Source: a virus. Taken from it: 20,831 nucleotides of DNA. Each line of letters starts with the position of its first letter. Positions within the stretch are counted from its first letter, which is position 1. Both the position numbers and the translations under genes were made by a program. Of this stretch, positions 7,018 to 13,717 are shown piece after piece. Where the stretch lies: positions 1 through 20,831 of the IMG/VR virus record IMGVR_UViG_3300033141_002055. One strand, written 5' to 3'. The notes under the pieces were generated by a model, which had not been told where the DNA came from, did no database searches, and saw nothing but the letters and a program-made list of their open reading frames with translations.

Positions 7018-7884
7018 ATGGCTATATCTAACCCGAACTTAATAGACGGTATTGATCTAAACGGAACAAATCAAGGTACACCGGCAACAGCATTAGTTGA
7101 TGACGGATATCTCTTTCAATCAATACCAAAATCAGCAGACATGAATAGATATTTCAAAGAGATATATAGAGGCATGCACTTCTCTAAAGAAAGCGGAGTA
7201 TGGCAATATGATGCTGCGGTGTCTTATAAGAAACATGCTAGAATGATGAGAGATCAAAACATCTACCGTTCTCTATCTGACGGGAATCAAGGTAATGATC
7301 CTTTATCTGCTCCTACTTTTTGGCAAATTGACCAGTGGAGAATGAATACAACAACTCACAATATAACAGCAGATAGTGATTATACTTTAACTTCCGAACA
7401 AAATAATTTTGGAAAAGTAATCATCACTGATACTGGAGTAGTTTTGACTGGTGCGATTAATATCATAATGAGCGATGAAGAGAAAGATTTTATTATTCAT
7501 AATGATACAGCTCAGATATTAACAGTTAAAACAAGTGCCGGAACTGGTATCGCAATTGATGTTGGTATTAAAGCTTGGTTAGTTTGTGATGGAACTAATG
7601 TAATTGAAGCAGTTGATACTACAGAAATAGGCTCTAATCAAACATGGCAAGATGTAACGGCTAGTAGAGCAAACGGAGTTACATATACAAATACTACTGG
7701 AAGACCTATTCAAGCAAATCTAATATTTTATAATACTGCAGGAAATAAGACGATGACAATCGCAGGAAATACAATAACAGTCGCAACAGGTGGACAGTAT
7801 AATAACACAACTGTTATCGTGCCAAATGGAGCAACATATATTCAAAATGGATTAGATGCAAATAATTGGAATGAATTAAGATAA
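7018..7884 (+). CDS. Tail fibre protein
   Basis: This 288-aa protein follows the DUF2612-like gene and has a strong ribosome site AAAGGA. The N-terminal 120 residues carry W/Y-rich segments (GVWQYDAAVSYKKHARM, APTFWQIDQWRMN) similar to carbohydrate-binding or capsid-attachment segments in fibre proteins. The remainder is made of short beta repeats (TVKTSAGTGIAID, TGRPIQANLIFYN, TMTIAGNTITV) as expected for a trimeric beta-helical shaft and tip. It is short for a fibre. Receptor specificity cannot be inferred. Confidence 0.6.
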   Translation: MAISNPNLIDGIDLNGTNQGTPATALVDDGYLFQSIPKSADMNRYFKEIYRGMHFSKESGVWQYDAAVSYKKHARMMRDQNIYRSLSDGNQGNDPLSAPTFWQIDQWRMNTTTHNITADSDYTLTSEQNNFGKVIITDTGVVLTGAINIIMSDEEKDFIIHNDTAQILTVKTSAGTGIAIDVGIKAWLVCDGTNVIEAVDTTEIGSNQTWQDVTASRANGVTYTNTTGRPIQANLIFYNTAGNKTMTIAGNTITVATGGQYNNTTVIVPNGATYIQNGLDANNWNELR

Positions 7885-7895
7885 AAAGGGAAATA

Positions 7896-8300
7896 ATGAA
7901 ATACTTTAAAGATGAAAACAACAAAGCTTGGGTTTATGAAGATGATGCGAAAGAATATCAGATAGAGGATGGATTAACTTCCATTACAGAAGCTGAGTTT
8001 TTAACTATTACAAATCCGCCATTAACACAAGAACAATTAGATGCAATAGCAAAACAAGATAAATTAAATGCTATTGCGACAATCGCAGTAAAAACACAAG
8101 CAGGAAATATTTTTGATGGACATGATGATGCTAGAAACAATATGCTATCAGCATTAAGAGAAGCAGACACATCAAACGAAACAGAAACACCGTTTTGGAT
8201 ATTAGCAGATAATTCAAAACTGAAGCCTTGCACCTATGCGGAAATTGAAGAAGCTCATGGGTTAGCAATTAGAGCAAAAGGGGTTATCCTCGATGGATAA
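7896..8300 (+). CDS. DUF4376-like tail fibre accessory protein
   Basis: The 134-aa protein begins with a small Trp-containing strand (NNKAWVYEDDA). It then has a PPLTQEQLDAIA linker, and a domain with GNIFDGHDDARNNMLSALRE followed by FWILADNS and a final helix EIEEAHGLAI. That arrangement is the one seen in DUF4376 proteins next to tail fibres, proposed to be fibre chaperones or distal fibre parts. The ribosome site is AAAGGGA just upstream. Confidence 0.6.
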   Translation: MKYFKDENNKAWVYEDDAKEYQIEDGLTSITEAEFLTITNPPLTQEQLDAIAKQDKLNAIATIAVKTQAGNIFDGHDDARNNMLSALREADTSNETETPFWILADNSKLKPCTYAEIEEAHGLAIRAKGVILDG

Positions 8301-8327
8301 ATATTGCAAGAAGATAGGCTGTTAATC

Positions 8328-8356
8328 TCACTACTTCTATTAAATATTAGTAGTGA
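8328..8356 (+). promoter_or_regulatory. Stem-loop between tail and lysis genes
   Basis: TCACTACT (8328-8335) pairs perfectly with AGTAGTGA (8349-8356) around a 13-nt AT-rich loop. It lies in the 85-nt gap between the fibre accessory gene and the holin candidate. No U-tract follows, so it is more likely an RNA processing or stability element, or a leaky stop between modules, than an intrinsic terminator. Confidence 0.4.
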
Positions 8357-8385
8357 ATTGAGATATAAAATAATAAGGTTTAGAC

Positions 8386-8604
8386 ATGAACGAAGAAGAA
8401 TCAAAAATACCAAAGAACTATAAAAGCTGGTTTGCATTTGTCACTTTTTTATCGGCATTTGCTTATTCGGTTTTTTCTGACAAAACAGAGCCTATTGTTT
8501 ATACTACTGGTTTATTCTTTGTTGTTATCACCATAGCCTTCATGCTGAGAAGTGAAGAACTTTTACAGCTTATAAAAATCGTGGTAGAAAGGTTTAAAAA
8601 GTAA
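8386..8604 (+). CDS. Holin candidate, two membrane segments
   Basis: The protein is 72 aa with two hydrophobic segments (about 15-30, WFAFVTFLSAFAYSVF, and about 38-54, VYTTGLFFVVITIAFML) separated by a short charged turn, and a basic C-terminus (VERFKK). This is the form of class II holins. It is the first gene of a cluster that contains spanin-like proteins and an amidase without an export signal, which would need a holin to reach the wall. The holin call rests on topology and neighbours, not on sequence similarity. Confidence 0.55.
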   Translation: MNEEESKIPKNYKSWFAFVTFLSAFAYSVFSDKTEPIVYTTGLFFVVITIAFMLRSEELLQLIKIVVERFKK

Positions 8605-8975
8605 TGTCAAGCTTTAATATAAAAGACTATATGCTCTTAGCTTTAGGACTAATTATCATAGGTCTATTATGGTCAAGAAACTCTCTTCAAAATGACTTGC
8701 AAGAAATGACAGATAAGCGAGATAAAAAAGCTTCTGAATTGCTCGTAAGCCTCACGAATGAACAGTCACTAGAAAATGCAATAATTCTATATAATGAAAT
8801 TGTTGAAAAAGACCGATTAGATACAGACAAAAAACATCAAGCATATATCAAAGCGATGAAACCAGAAGCAGTTACAAAATATATAAAAATTTACACAAAG
8901 GACACAGATGAAAATGCTACTGAATGTGAAAATATTAACAGTATTCTCGATAATGTTATTTCTATCGGGTTGTAA
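8604..8975 (+). CDS. i-spanin-like (Rz-like) protein
   Basis: The 123-aa protein has one N-terminal membrane segment (about 9-23, YMLLALGLIIIGLLW) and then a long charged coiled-coil-prone region (QNDLQEMTDKRDKKASELL and onwards), the layout of inner-membrane spanins. Its start overlaps the last base of the holin candidate. The 3' end contains the start of an out-of-frame lipoprotein gene, the classic Rz/Rz1 arrangement. Spanin sequences diverge fast, so topology and nesting carry the call. Confidence 0.6.
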   Translation: MSSFNIKDYMLLALGLIIIGLLWSRNSLQNDLQEMTDKRDKKASELLVSLTNEQSLENAIILYNEIVEKDRLDTDKKHQAYIKAMKPEAVTKYIKIYTKDTDENATECENINSILDNVISIGL

Positions 8976-9144
8976 AGAAGATTGCACTCCCACTGTTATA
9001 ACAAAAGTTGTGATCCAAAAAGTTCCAGTAAAGTGTAAAATTAAAGAAGTTGATTGTAATTACTCTGGAGATAGAATGCAAGCACTCACAGAACTCATAA
9101 GATGTAATTATGCACTAAAACAAGCAAATAAGGAATGCCAATGA
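8908..9144 (+). CDS. o-spanin-like (Rz1-like) lipoprotein
   Basis: This 78-aa protein has a lipoprotein signal ending in LSGC with the lipidated Cys at residue 22. A mature part of about 57 residues with several Cys and VPVK-type turns follows. AAAGGA at 8897-8902 supports the ATG at 8908. The gene begins inside the i-spanin-like gene in another frame and overlaps it by 68 bp. Together the two would bridge inner and outer membranes and fuse them at lysis, implying a Gram-negative host. Confidence 0.65.
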   Translation: MKMLLNVKILTVFSIMLFLSGCKEDCTPTVITKVVIQKVPVKCKIKEVDCNYSGDRMQALTELIRCNYALKQANKECQ

Positions 9145-9701
9145 GTGATGAAGATTACAAAGATATGGTTATAGAGCATGACAAGCACATAGAAAGTCTT
9201 GCTACTTCTATCGAATCTTTGGCTGGTGGAGTTGGAGCAACTAATAGAAAGCTAGAAGATATTATTGATGTAATCTCTACACAAAATGTATTAATTGAAA
9301 AATTTACAAATCTTGAATCAAATCTAAAAGAATCTTTTAATAGAGTGCATAGCAAAATAAGAGTTGTTGAAGATAAGCAAGATACAAATGGATGCCCTGT
9401 TCTGAATATCGAAGCTGAAAAAATAAGAGTTGCAAATAAAAGAATTAGCGACCTTGAGCAAGAAGTAAAAAAAATAATCTCTCCAATGTTGATAAAATCT
9501 ATTGCAACTTTGCTTATAATCCAATCAATTATCTTTGGAACTTACTTAGTCCAATCAATTCATTCACTCGACACAAGAGAAAGCGCCGCATCTGCTGAAT
9601 ATAAAGCACTCGAAGCAAGAGTAAGAAGATGCGAGAACAATACTAATAGAAATTATGGTCACATTACAGGGCGGAATGTTTATAAAAAAAATGAAAGATA
9701 A
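9141..9701 (+). CDS. Coiled-coil protein with one membrane segment
   Basis: The protein is 186 aa when started at ATG 9141, since TAAGGA (9129-9134) is six bases from it and abuts the earlier ATG at 9135. Residues about 10-110 are predicted by eye to be helical coiled coil (KHIESLATSIESLAG, NVLIEKFTNLESNLKESF, ISDLEQEVKKI). A membrane segment follows at about 117-137, then a short charged tail. It overlaps the o-spanin stop. Its place between spanins and amidase suggests a lysis or superinfection-related envelope role, but I do not recognise the family. Confidence 0.65.
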   Translation: MSDEDYKDMVIEHDKHIESLATSIESLAGGVGATNRKLEDIIDVISTQNVLIEKFTNLESNLKESFNRVHSKIRVVEDKQDTNGCPVLNIEAEKIRVANKRISDLEQEVKKIISPMLIKSIATLLIIQSIIFGTYLVQSIHSLDTRESAASAEYKALEARVRRCENNTNRNYGHITGRNVYKKNER

Positions 9702-9723
9702 TACTAATTTTAAAGGACAGTAA

Positions 9724-10302
9724 ATGATAAAAGCAGTAATACATTGTAGTGATTCACCACCATTTGAAGAACTATTGCCAACAATAGATAACCTCTACAA
9801 CACTAAGGGTTATAGCCTAACCATGATTGAAGAAGAATTAGGCTTAATCCGTTCCACTCTGTGGGTGAAATTAAAAAAGGTAGGGTTTAAATTAAGAAGC
9901 AGGAAAGATGCCCAAAACATAGCAAGCATTAATGGACGAAAGTCTAAAGTTGGTGTAGATAATCCAAACTTTAATAAGGATGATAAGCTAAGAGAGTGTT
10001 ATTTGAAAAGAGGGATATATTTTCTCTACAATAATGATGAGTTGGTATATATAGGAAAATCAATTACAGATATCCGAAAAAGATTAAAAAGGCATATTTT
10101 CGAAGAGACAAAAATATTTGATAGGGTAGATGCTTACTTTATTAATTCAGATACAGATGTTCATTTGGCAGAAGTGTATTTGATTAATAAATTCTCGCCC
10201 AAATATAATAAGAATGAGCATGGGGATATGCCTATGACACTAGAAATACAAAATATAGACAAAGTGGTAAAAGAGTCTATATCAATAAGTTTAAAGGATT
10301 AA
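9724..10302 (+). CDS. GIY-YIG homing endonuclease fused to an amidase start
   Basis: The 192-aa protein has three parts. Residues 1-12 (MIKAVIHCSDSP) are the start of an amidase_2 enzyme, 10 of 12 identical to the start of the amidase at 10351. Residues about 24-62 resemble a helix-turn-helix (YSLTMIEEELGLIRSTLWVK). Residues 97-165 form a GIY-YIG nuclease: GIY 97-99, YIG 109-111, Arg near 118-120, Glu150 and PKYN 159-162. NPNF at 80-83 resembles the NUMOD3 DNA-binding motif. The gene uses a strong AAAGGA site that was probably that of the amidase gene. It is best read as a homing endonuclease gene inserted in the lysozyme gene. Confidence 0.8.
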   Translation: MIKAVIHCSDSPPFEELLPTIDNLYNTKGYSLTMIEEELGLIRSTLWVKLKKVGFKLRSRKDAQNIASINGRKSKVGVDNPNFNKDDKLRECYLKRGIYFLYNNDELVYIGKSITDIRKRLKRHIFEETKIFDRVDAYFINSDTDVHLAEVYLINKFSPKYNKNEHGDMPMTLEIQNIDKVVKESISISLKD

Positions 10303-10303
10303 T

Positions 10304-10354
10304 ATGGGAATTTCATCAATAACACTATCTCCAGTTGGTCGAGTAAAAATATGA
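10304..10354 (+). CDS. 16-codon minigene coupled to the amidase
   Basis: An ATG at 10304 lies five bases after AAAGGA (10293-10298) and opens a 16-residue frame (MGISSITLSPVGRVKI) whose TGA overlaps the amidase ATG (ATGA, 10351-10354). The amidase itself has no clear ribosome site, so this minigene probably delivers ribosomes to it by termination-reinitiation. It may be part of the inserted segment. The peptide may have no function of its own. Confidence 0.45.
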   Translation: MGISSITLSPVGRVKI

Positions 10355-10725
10355 TAAAATGTATTATTCACTGCTCAGACAGCCCACAAAATATAGGAAC
10401 AACAGCAAAAGATATTCATAAATGGCATCTAACAAGGGGATGGGACGGGATTGGTTATCATTATGTAATACTAGAAGACGGCACTATTGAAAATGGAAGA
10501 CCTGAATATTGGAAAGGTTCACATGCCAGAGGGCATAATGATGCTTTAGGCATTTGTCTTATAGGAACTGATAATTTCACTCATGCACAATTCATAAGCC
10601 TAGAGAAGCTCTTAAAAGATAAAAACTTCAAAGCCGACGAGATTGTTGCACATTCAGAGATAAGCTCTAAAACATGCCCTAACTTTAATGTGAGTAGTTA
10701 TTTAATCTCAATCGGGATAAGTTAA
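10351..10725 (+). CDS. Endolysin, T7 lysozyme-like N-acetylmuramoyl-L-alanine amidase
   Basis: This 124-aa single-domain amidase_2 enzyme cleaves the bond between muramic acid and L-Ala in the peptidoglycan stem. Zinc ligands visible by alignment to T7 lysozyme are His7 (IHCSDSP), His101 and Cys109 (AHSEISSKTCPN); Tyr36 (GIGYHYVI) and Lys107 sit in the catalytic places. There is no signal peptide, so release depends on a holin. The start has no good Shine-Dalgarno sequence and is overlapped by the stop of a 16-codon minigene. Its 5' end is a second copy of the amidase start now fused to the endonuclease gene upstream. Confidence 0.85.
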   Translation: MIKCIIHCSDSPQNIGTTAKDIHKWHLTRGWDGIGYHYVILEDGTIENGRPEYWKGSHARGHNDALGICLIGTDNFTHAQFISLEKLLKDKNFKADEIVAHSEISSKTCPNFNVSSYLISIGIS

Positions 10726-11114
10726 AACCTATCCAACAATATAGACAAGTCTCTTTTATTGGGTGGCACTTCGACTTTAATAAATAAAGCCCGGATAAGC
10801 CACCTGGCATAACGATAAAACTTCCACATTAAACCATTGACATTATAAGACATAACATCATCTCTTTGCAGTAAAAATAAAGTAACTGCCAAAAAACTAT
10901 TCCATGTCTCAACAGTAATAGAAACATCAACTTTATGTAGAAGCCTAGCTAAATCCAAACGAGTATTATGCTTTGTCAAAAAATAATACATATCATGCGA
11001 CTCTAACCACACTTTTTTCTTAAACTCTCTTCTGCGGATAAAAAACTCTTCATTGATAAGTCTTTGCCCTCTCTTTAACCCCTCTTTAAACACTGAAATA
11101 GGAAGAGTACCCAC
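10722..11114 (-). CDS. Hypothetical 130-aa basic protein (start uncertain)
   Basis: I do not recognise this protein. It is rich in Arg/Lys and aromatic residues (FFIRRREFKKKVW, FYRYARWLIRALF), with a likely amphipathic or membrane-contacting C-terminal half. It converges on the amidase gene with a four-base overlap. The only usable start is a GTG at 11114 that lacks a good ribosome site and lies in the arm of a perfect hairpin (11113-11128). The same frame stays open upstream to 11198 with protein-like sequence (FIELHDASLALIYTRKS), so the N-terminus may be longer, with a non-standard start. Confidence 0.5.
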   Translation of the reverse strand: MGTLPISVFKEGLKRGQRLINEEFFIRRREFKKKVWLESHDMYYFLTKHNTRLDLARLLHKVDVSITVETWNSFLAVTLFLLQRDDVMSYNVNGLMWKFYRYARWLIRALFIKVEVPPNKRDLSILLDRF

Positions 11115-11128
11115 ACTCTTTCGAGTGT
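11113..11128 (-). promoter_or_regulatory. GAAA-tetraloop hairpin over a start codon
   Basis: On the minus strand ACACTC, loop GAAA, GAGTGT form a perfect 6-bp hairpin with a GNRA tetraloop. Its 3' arm contains the GTG start of the 130-aa gene. It could hide the start or mark a processing point after the Q-rich protein gene. Confidence 0.35.
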
Positions 11129-11202
11129 AGATTAAAGCAAGACTTGCATCATGAAGTTCAATGAAATCATTTACCGGTATGAACTTACTGATTTCTCACC
11201 CT

Positions 11203-11535
11203 TTATCTTTGTTGATACTGCTGCTGTTGCTGATTATGTTGCTGTTGGCTTTGTTGATTGCCTTGATTATCCTGGTATTGTGTTGGAGGCTGTTGATAAC
11301 TTTGGTTTCCGCCTTGTTGCTGTCCACCCTGATTATTGCTTGTCTCTTCAAATACTCCTACCATTACCATACCATTTTCGCCTATTGGCAAACCTGCTAA
11401 ATTGATTTTAGGATCAAGCAAAATATACTCTTTGCCATTTGCATTAGTATTTAGTATCCCTAAGTTTGTCCACTCTGTACCCTCTGAACCATCTTGTTTT
11501 TGGTATTTTCTACCTGCAATGCTTAATTTTTTCAT
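11203..11535 (-). CDS. Small beta protein with Gln-rich tail, possible ssDNA-binding protein
   Basis: The protein is 110 aa. The first 64 residues look like a small beta domain (MKKLSIAGRKYQKQDGSEG, then WTNLGILNTNANGKEYILLD). From about residue 66 the chain becomes almost only Gln, Asn, Gly, Tyr and Ser, ending QQQQYQQR. A compact OB-like domain with a Gln/Gly-rich tail in a recombination operon suggests an SSB-like role. It lacks the acidic tip by which cellular SSBs recruit partners. The function is inference. Confidence 0.5.
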   Translation of the reverse strand: MKKLSIAGRKYQKQDGSEGTEWTNLGILNTNANGKEYILLDPKINLAGLPIGENGMVMVGVFEETSNNQGGQQQGGNQSYQQPPTQYQDNQGNQQSQQQHNQQQQQYQQR

Positions 11536-11750
11536 TATTTTTCCTCATTTATTTTTTTATTGTTTGATTTAAACGACCATGTGTAAAGAATCTCATCTTT
11601 TTTTGGACCATATAAAATTGATCCGATTAAAAAAATCGCTCCTAAAATATGATGCGTCTCTCCGCCTTCTAAAAAAGATGAACTTATGTAATAGTAAATA
11701 GAAAAACTATATAGCAATATAGTTGTTATGTTAATATTGATTTCTCTCAT
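11535..11750 (-). CDS. Small membrane protein, two segments
   Basis: This 71-aa protein has two hydrophobic stretches (ITTILLYSFSIYYYISSSF and ILGAIFLIGSILYG) and a charged, Lys-rich C-terminus. It overlaps the gene before it (ATGA at 11747-11750) and the gene after it by one base, so it is an integral member of the early operon. I cannot assign a family; phage early membrane proteins often act in superinfection exclusion, but nothing here proves that. Confidence 0.6.
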   Translation of the reverse strand: MREININITTILLYSFSIYYYISSSFLEGGETHHILGAIFLIGSILYGPKKDEILYTWSFKSNNKKINEEK

Positions 11751-12157
11751 TTTGTTTTCCCTTTTGCAATTTTAAGTAAGACTAGATAGCCAAGTAAATC
11801 ACTCACCACATCTTCATCTTCATCTTGATTCGACATTCTACTAAGTTTATCGTCAATCCTAACTAAAATCTGCCGCTTTGGCTCTAAAGCAGAGTTCCCA
11901 TACTTAGCATTTTTACTTATTAGCATCTCAGCTAACGCATTTGTAATCTCGTAGACATTCTCACTAAAAGAATCACATTTAGTCTCAGCAATAGGACTCA
12001 TTGCTAAATCATTAAGACTTGTGATAGCATCTAGTTTCATATCTATCTCGCATTTGCCAGTGAAACCACCTTGCGCACAAGGAGTGAATGTCTCACTATC
12101 TTTTTCCATATCGCGTTTAGCTACTTGATGATCTTCGTAAGTTAATTCATTACCCAT
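11747..12157 (-). CDS. DUF1599-like nucleotide-modification-associated protein
   Basis: The protein is 136 aa. The C-terminal half has LISKNAKYGNSALEP, ILVRIDDKLSRMSN and VVSDLLGYLVLLKIA, which match the pattern of DUF1599 (nucleotide modification associated domain 1), found in phages near thymidylate or dNTP enzymes. The N-terminal 60 residues contain three Cys and are not recognisable. GGAG upstream overlaps the stop of the preceding gene. A dUTPase and a DNA methyltransferase in the same region fit a nucleotide-metabolism context. Confidence 0.6.
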   Translation of the reverse strand: MGNELTYEDHQVAKRDMEKDSETFTPCAQGGFTGKCEIDMKLDAITSLNDLAMSPIAETKCDSFSENVYEITNALAEMLISKNAKYGNSALEPKRQILVRIDDKLSRMSNQDEDEDVVSDLLGYLVLLKIAKGKTK

Positions 12158-12160
12158 TTT

Positions 12161-12619
12161 TTAACTCCATACTATTTTAGTTTCTGAAAACAACTTCACA
12201 AACTTTTCTCTTTTAGCCTTTTTCTCAGCAACAATTCTGCTTCTGTTTCTTCTAGGAATACGAACAACGCAATCTCTAGAGTATAAATCGCCCCATACAT
12301 CAGTAGTATCCGGAACTCTATCATCAAATTTCAACCTATCAGCCAACACAGACTTTAAGATATCAACATAACGCTGATAATCAAACTCTTTATGTCTCCA
12401 GAAAGGATCATCTCGCACTGCTTCAATAACAGCAACAGCCTTTCTAATATCAAAGAAACTTGTTTGAGTCTTAGTGTAGTAAATGCCGCTATTTCTCATT
12501 ACTTTAGAGTATCCATATCTCAACACAAGATCCATTTTAATTCTAAGCATCTTGATAATAGTAATTGACTCATGATAGTTCGCATATTTATTAATATGAG
12601 ATACATTTACCGGTTTCAT
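12161..12619 (-). CDS. Hypothetical 152-aa basic protein
   Basis: I do not recognise this protein. The start at 12619 (MKPVNVSHINKYANYHES) was chosen because AAAGGAGATAAG lies directly upstream; the longer frame to 12649 would include the ribosome site and most of the promoter. It is rich in basic residues, with a C-terminal run (IPRRNRSRIVAEKKAKREKF) suited to nucleic-acid binding. It is the first gene of the transcription unit driven from box 2. Confidence 0.65.
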   Translation of the reverse strand: MKPVNVSHINKYANYHESITIIKMLRIKMDLVLRYGYSKVMRNSGIYYTKTQTSFFDIRKAVAVIEAVRDDPFWRHKEFDYQRYVDILKSVLADRLKFDDRVPDTTDVWGDLYSRDCVVRIPRRNRSRIVAEKKAKREKFVKLFSETKIVWS

Positions 12620-12639
12620 CTTATCTCCTTTTGATCTAA

Positions 12640-12645
12640 AGTATA
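12640..12645 (-). promoter_or_regulatory. Leftward -10 element of box-2 promoter
   Basis: On the minus strand this reads TATACT. It is 22 nt from box 2 (12668-12681), placing the box centre at -41.5, and would give a leader of about 14 nt carrying AAGGAG before the ATG at 12619. Confidence 0.6.
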
Positions 12646-12667
12646 ACACTTCTTAAACAAAAATATC

Positions 12668-12681
12668 TTGACTTGCATCAA
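12668..12681. promoter_or_regulatory. FNR/CRP-like palindromic box 2
   Basis: TTGACTTGCATCAA lies in the 67-nt gap between the stop at 12687 and the ATG at 12619. It differs at one base from box 1. Only the leftward direction has a gene to serve; the rightward side is the 3' end of the preceding leftward gene. Confidence 0.65.
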
Positions 12682-12686
12682 GTTTT

Positions 12687-13097
12687 TTATAAAAATCTTA
12701 ATATTTCTTCTAATGCTTCATCTCCAATTAATTCCACACACACATCTTTAGCATATCTCATATAATTGTCAAACTGCAAACTATCCATCTTGTCAAAACT
12801 TAATGATTTTGTAATGATAAACGGTTCTCCATTTAGTGGTATAATAGTTTCATAATATCCGCTTTTAAACTTACATACTTCATGCAGATTGTCTATCGTT
12901 TTATAATGCGACTGATTATCTAAAACCGCTTTGAGCATCGCAAAATAAAACTTATGGTACTGATAGCTCCTTTGTTTTTTAATTTTATATTCAAAACTAA
13001 ACTCTTGATCTATCTCAAGTGAGTTAAAAAACTTAACAGAGTCATCGTTTGATGGGATAACTCTATCGGCTTTTTTAACTAGGGTTATAATTTGCAC
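12687..13097 (-). CDS. DUF1367-like phage protein
   Basis: The protein is 136 aa and starts at GTG 13097, with AAGG about seven bases upstream inside the previous gene, which it overlaps by 13 bases. The pattern ADRVIPSNDDSVKFFNSL, then a basic stretch with YQYHKFYFAMLKAV, then SLSFDKMDSLQFDNYM, resembles DUF1367 proteins of lambdoid and other phages, found in recombination regions near annealing proteins. The biochemical role of the family is not known to me. Confidence 0.55.
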   Translation of the reverse strand: MQIITLVKKADRVIPSNDDSVKFFNSLEIDQEFSFEYKIKKQRSYQYHKFYFAMLKAVLDNQSHYKTIDNLHEVCKFKSGYYETIIPLNGEPFIITKSLSFDKMDSLQFDNYMRYAKDVCVELIGDEALEEILRFL

Positions 13098-13717
13098 AAC
13101 TTCGCCTTATTAAGCTTTGACTGTAACATCGCTTTAGCTTTTTGAAACTCTTTAATCGGCAACTCTGATAGATTATTGATTGCATAATTATCATTAAACT
13201 TGATTAAGTCTGTCTGACTGTCTTGTATCATTTGAGTAAGTTCCTGCCTCTGCTGCCCACTTATCATCTCGAATGTTCCAATCATTTCATTTACATAATT
13301 AGCATCTTCAAACTTACCTAAGAAAATATCTGCACCAAATCCGATATAACTAAGTGCTTTTGCAATAGTATTCGTCATCAGTTTTTTTGGACAATCCTCA
13401 TCAACTTTTAAATACTGCTGTTTTGTCATATAAACAAATTTAAGACTGTTTCTTATAGGAAATTCATTATCTTTGTAAAAGAATACTGCATCAAGTGTCT
13501 GTATTACTGTATCGCCAAACGATTCACTGCTCCATTCCATTGACTTTATTCCGAATCCATCACCGTAAGAGCCAAATTCTTTAGTCGCTTGCTGTATCAA
13601 GTAGTAAGTATCAATATTTGTGAATGCTGGTTTCCCTGCAACACTAACCTTTTTTGTATATTTAGGATCTGTTTTGCTTGATCGTTCCCATAATGAATTT
13701 TCTTTTAATTCGCTCAT
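13085..13717 (-). CDS. Probable single-strand annealing protein (Sak3-like)
   Basis: This 210-aa protein has a beginning, LWERSSKTDPKYTKKV and then FTNIDTYYLIQQATKEFG with a following GDGFGIK, that resembles phage annealing proteins of the Sak3/Erf-like type. KLMTNTIAKALSYIGFGADIFLG (about 112-134) is like the conserved core in which a phage recombinase decides on helical stacking. The C-terminal 60 residues are helical. It sits between a Gp157 gene and a DUF1367-like gene, a usual recombination-module order. Exact family needs a profile search. Confidence 0.55.
   Translation of the reverse strand: MSELKENSLWERSSKTDPKYTKKVSVAGKPAFTNIDTYYLIQQATKEFGSYGDGFGIKSMEWSSESFGDTVIQTLDAVFFYKDNEFPIRNSLKFVYMTKQQYLKVDEDCPKKLMTNTIAKALSYIGFGADIFLGKFEDANYVNEMIGTFEMISGQQRQELTQMIQDSQTDLIKFNDNYAINNLSELPIKEFQKAKAMLQSKLNKAKLCKL

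Noticed and set aside
9760-10386. Group I intron carrying the GIY-YIG gene within the amidase
   Set aside because: The downstream amidase has its own complete start, so splicing is not needed to restore the gene, and I could not see conserved group I core sequences. A covariance-model search would settle it.
11139-11152. Fifth FNR-like box (AAGACTTGCATCAT)
   Set aside because: It shares 11 bases with box 2 but lacks both outer half-site bases, and no -10 hexamer lies at the required distance in either direction.
11151-11572. Rightward open frames opposite the Q-rich protein gene
   Set aside because: They result from the low-complexity Gln triplets read on the other strand, and they lack ribosome sites; the leftward frame is part of an overlapping operon.
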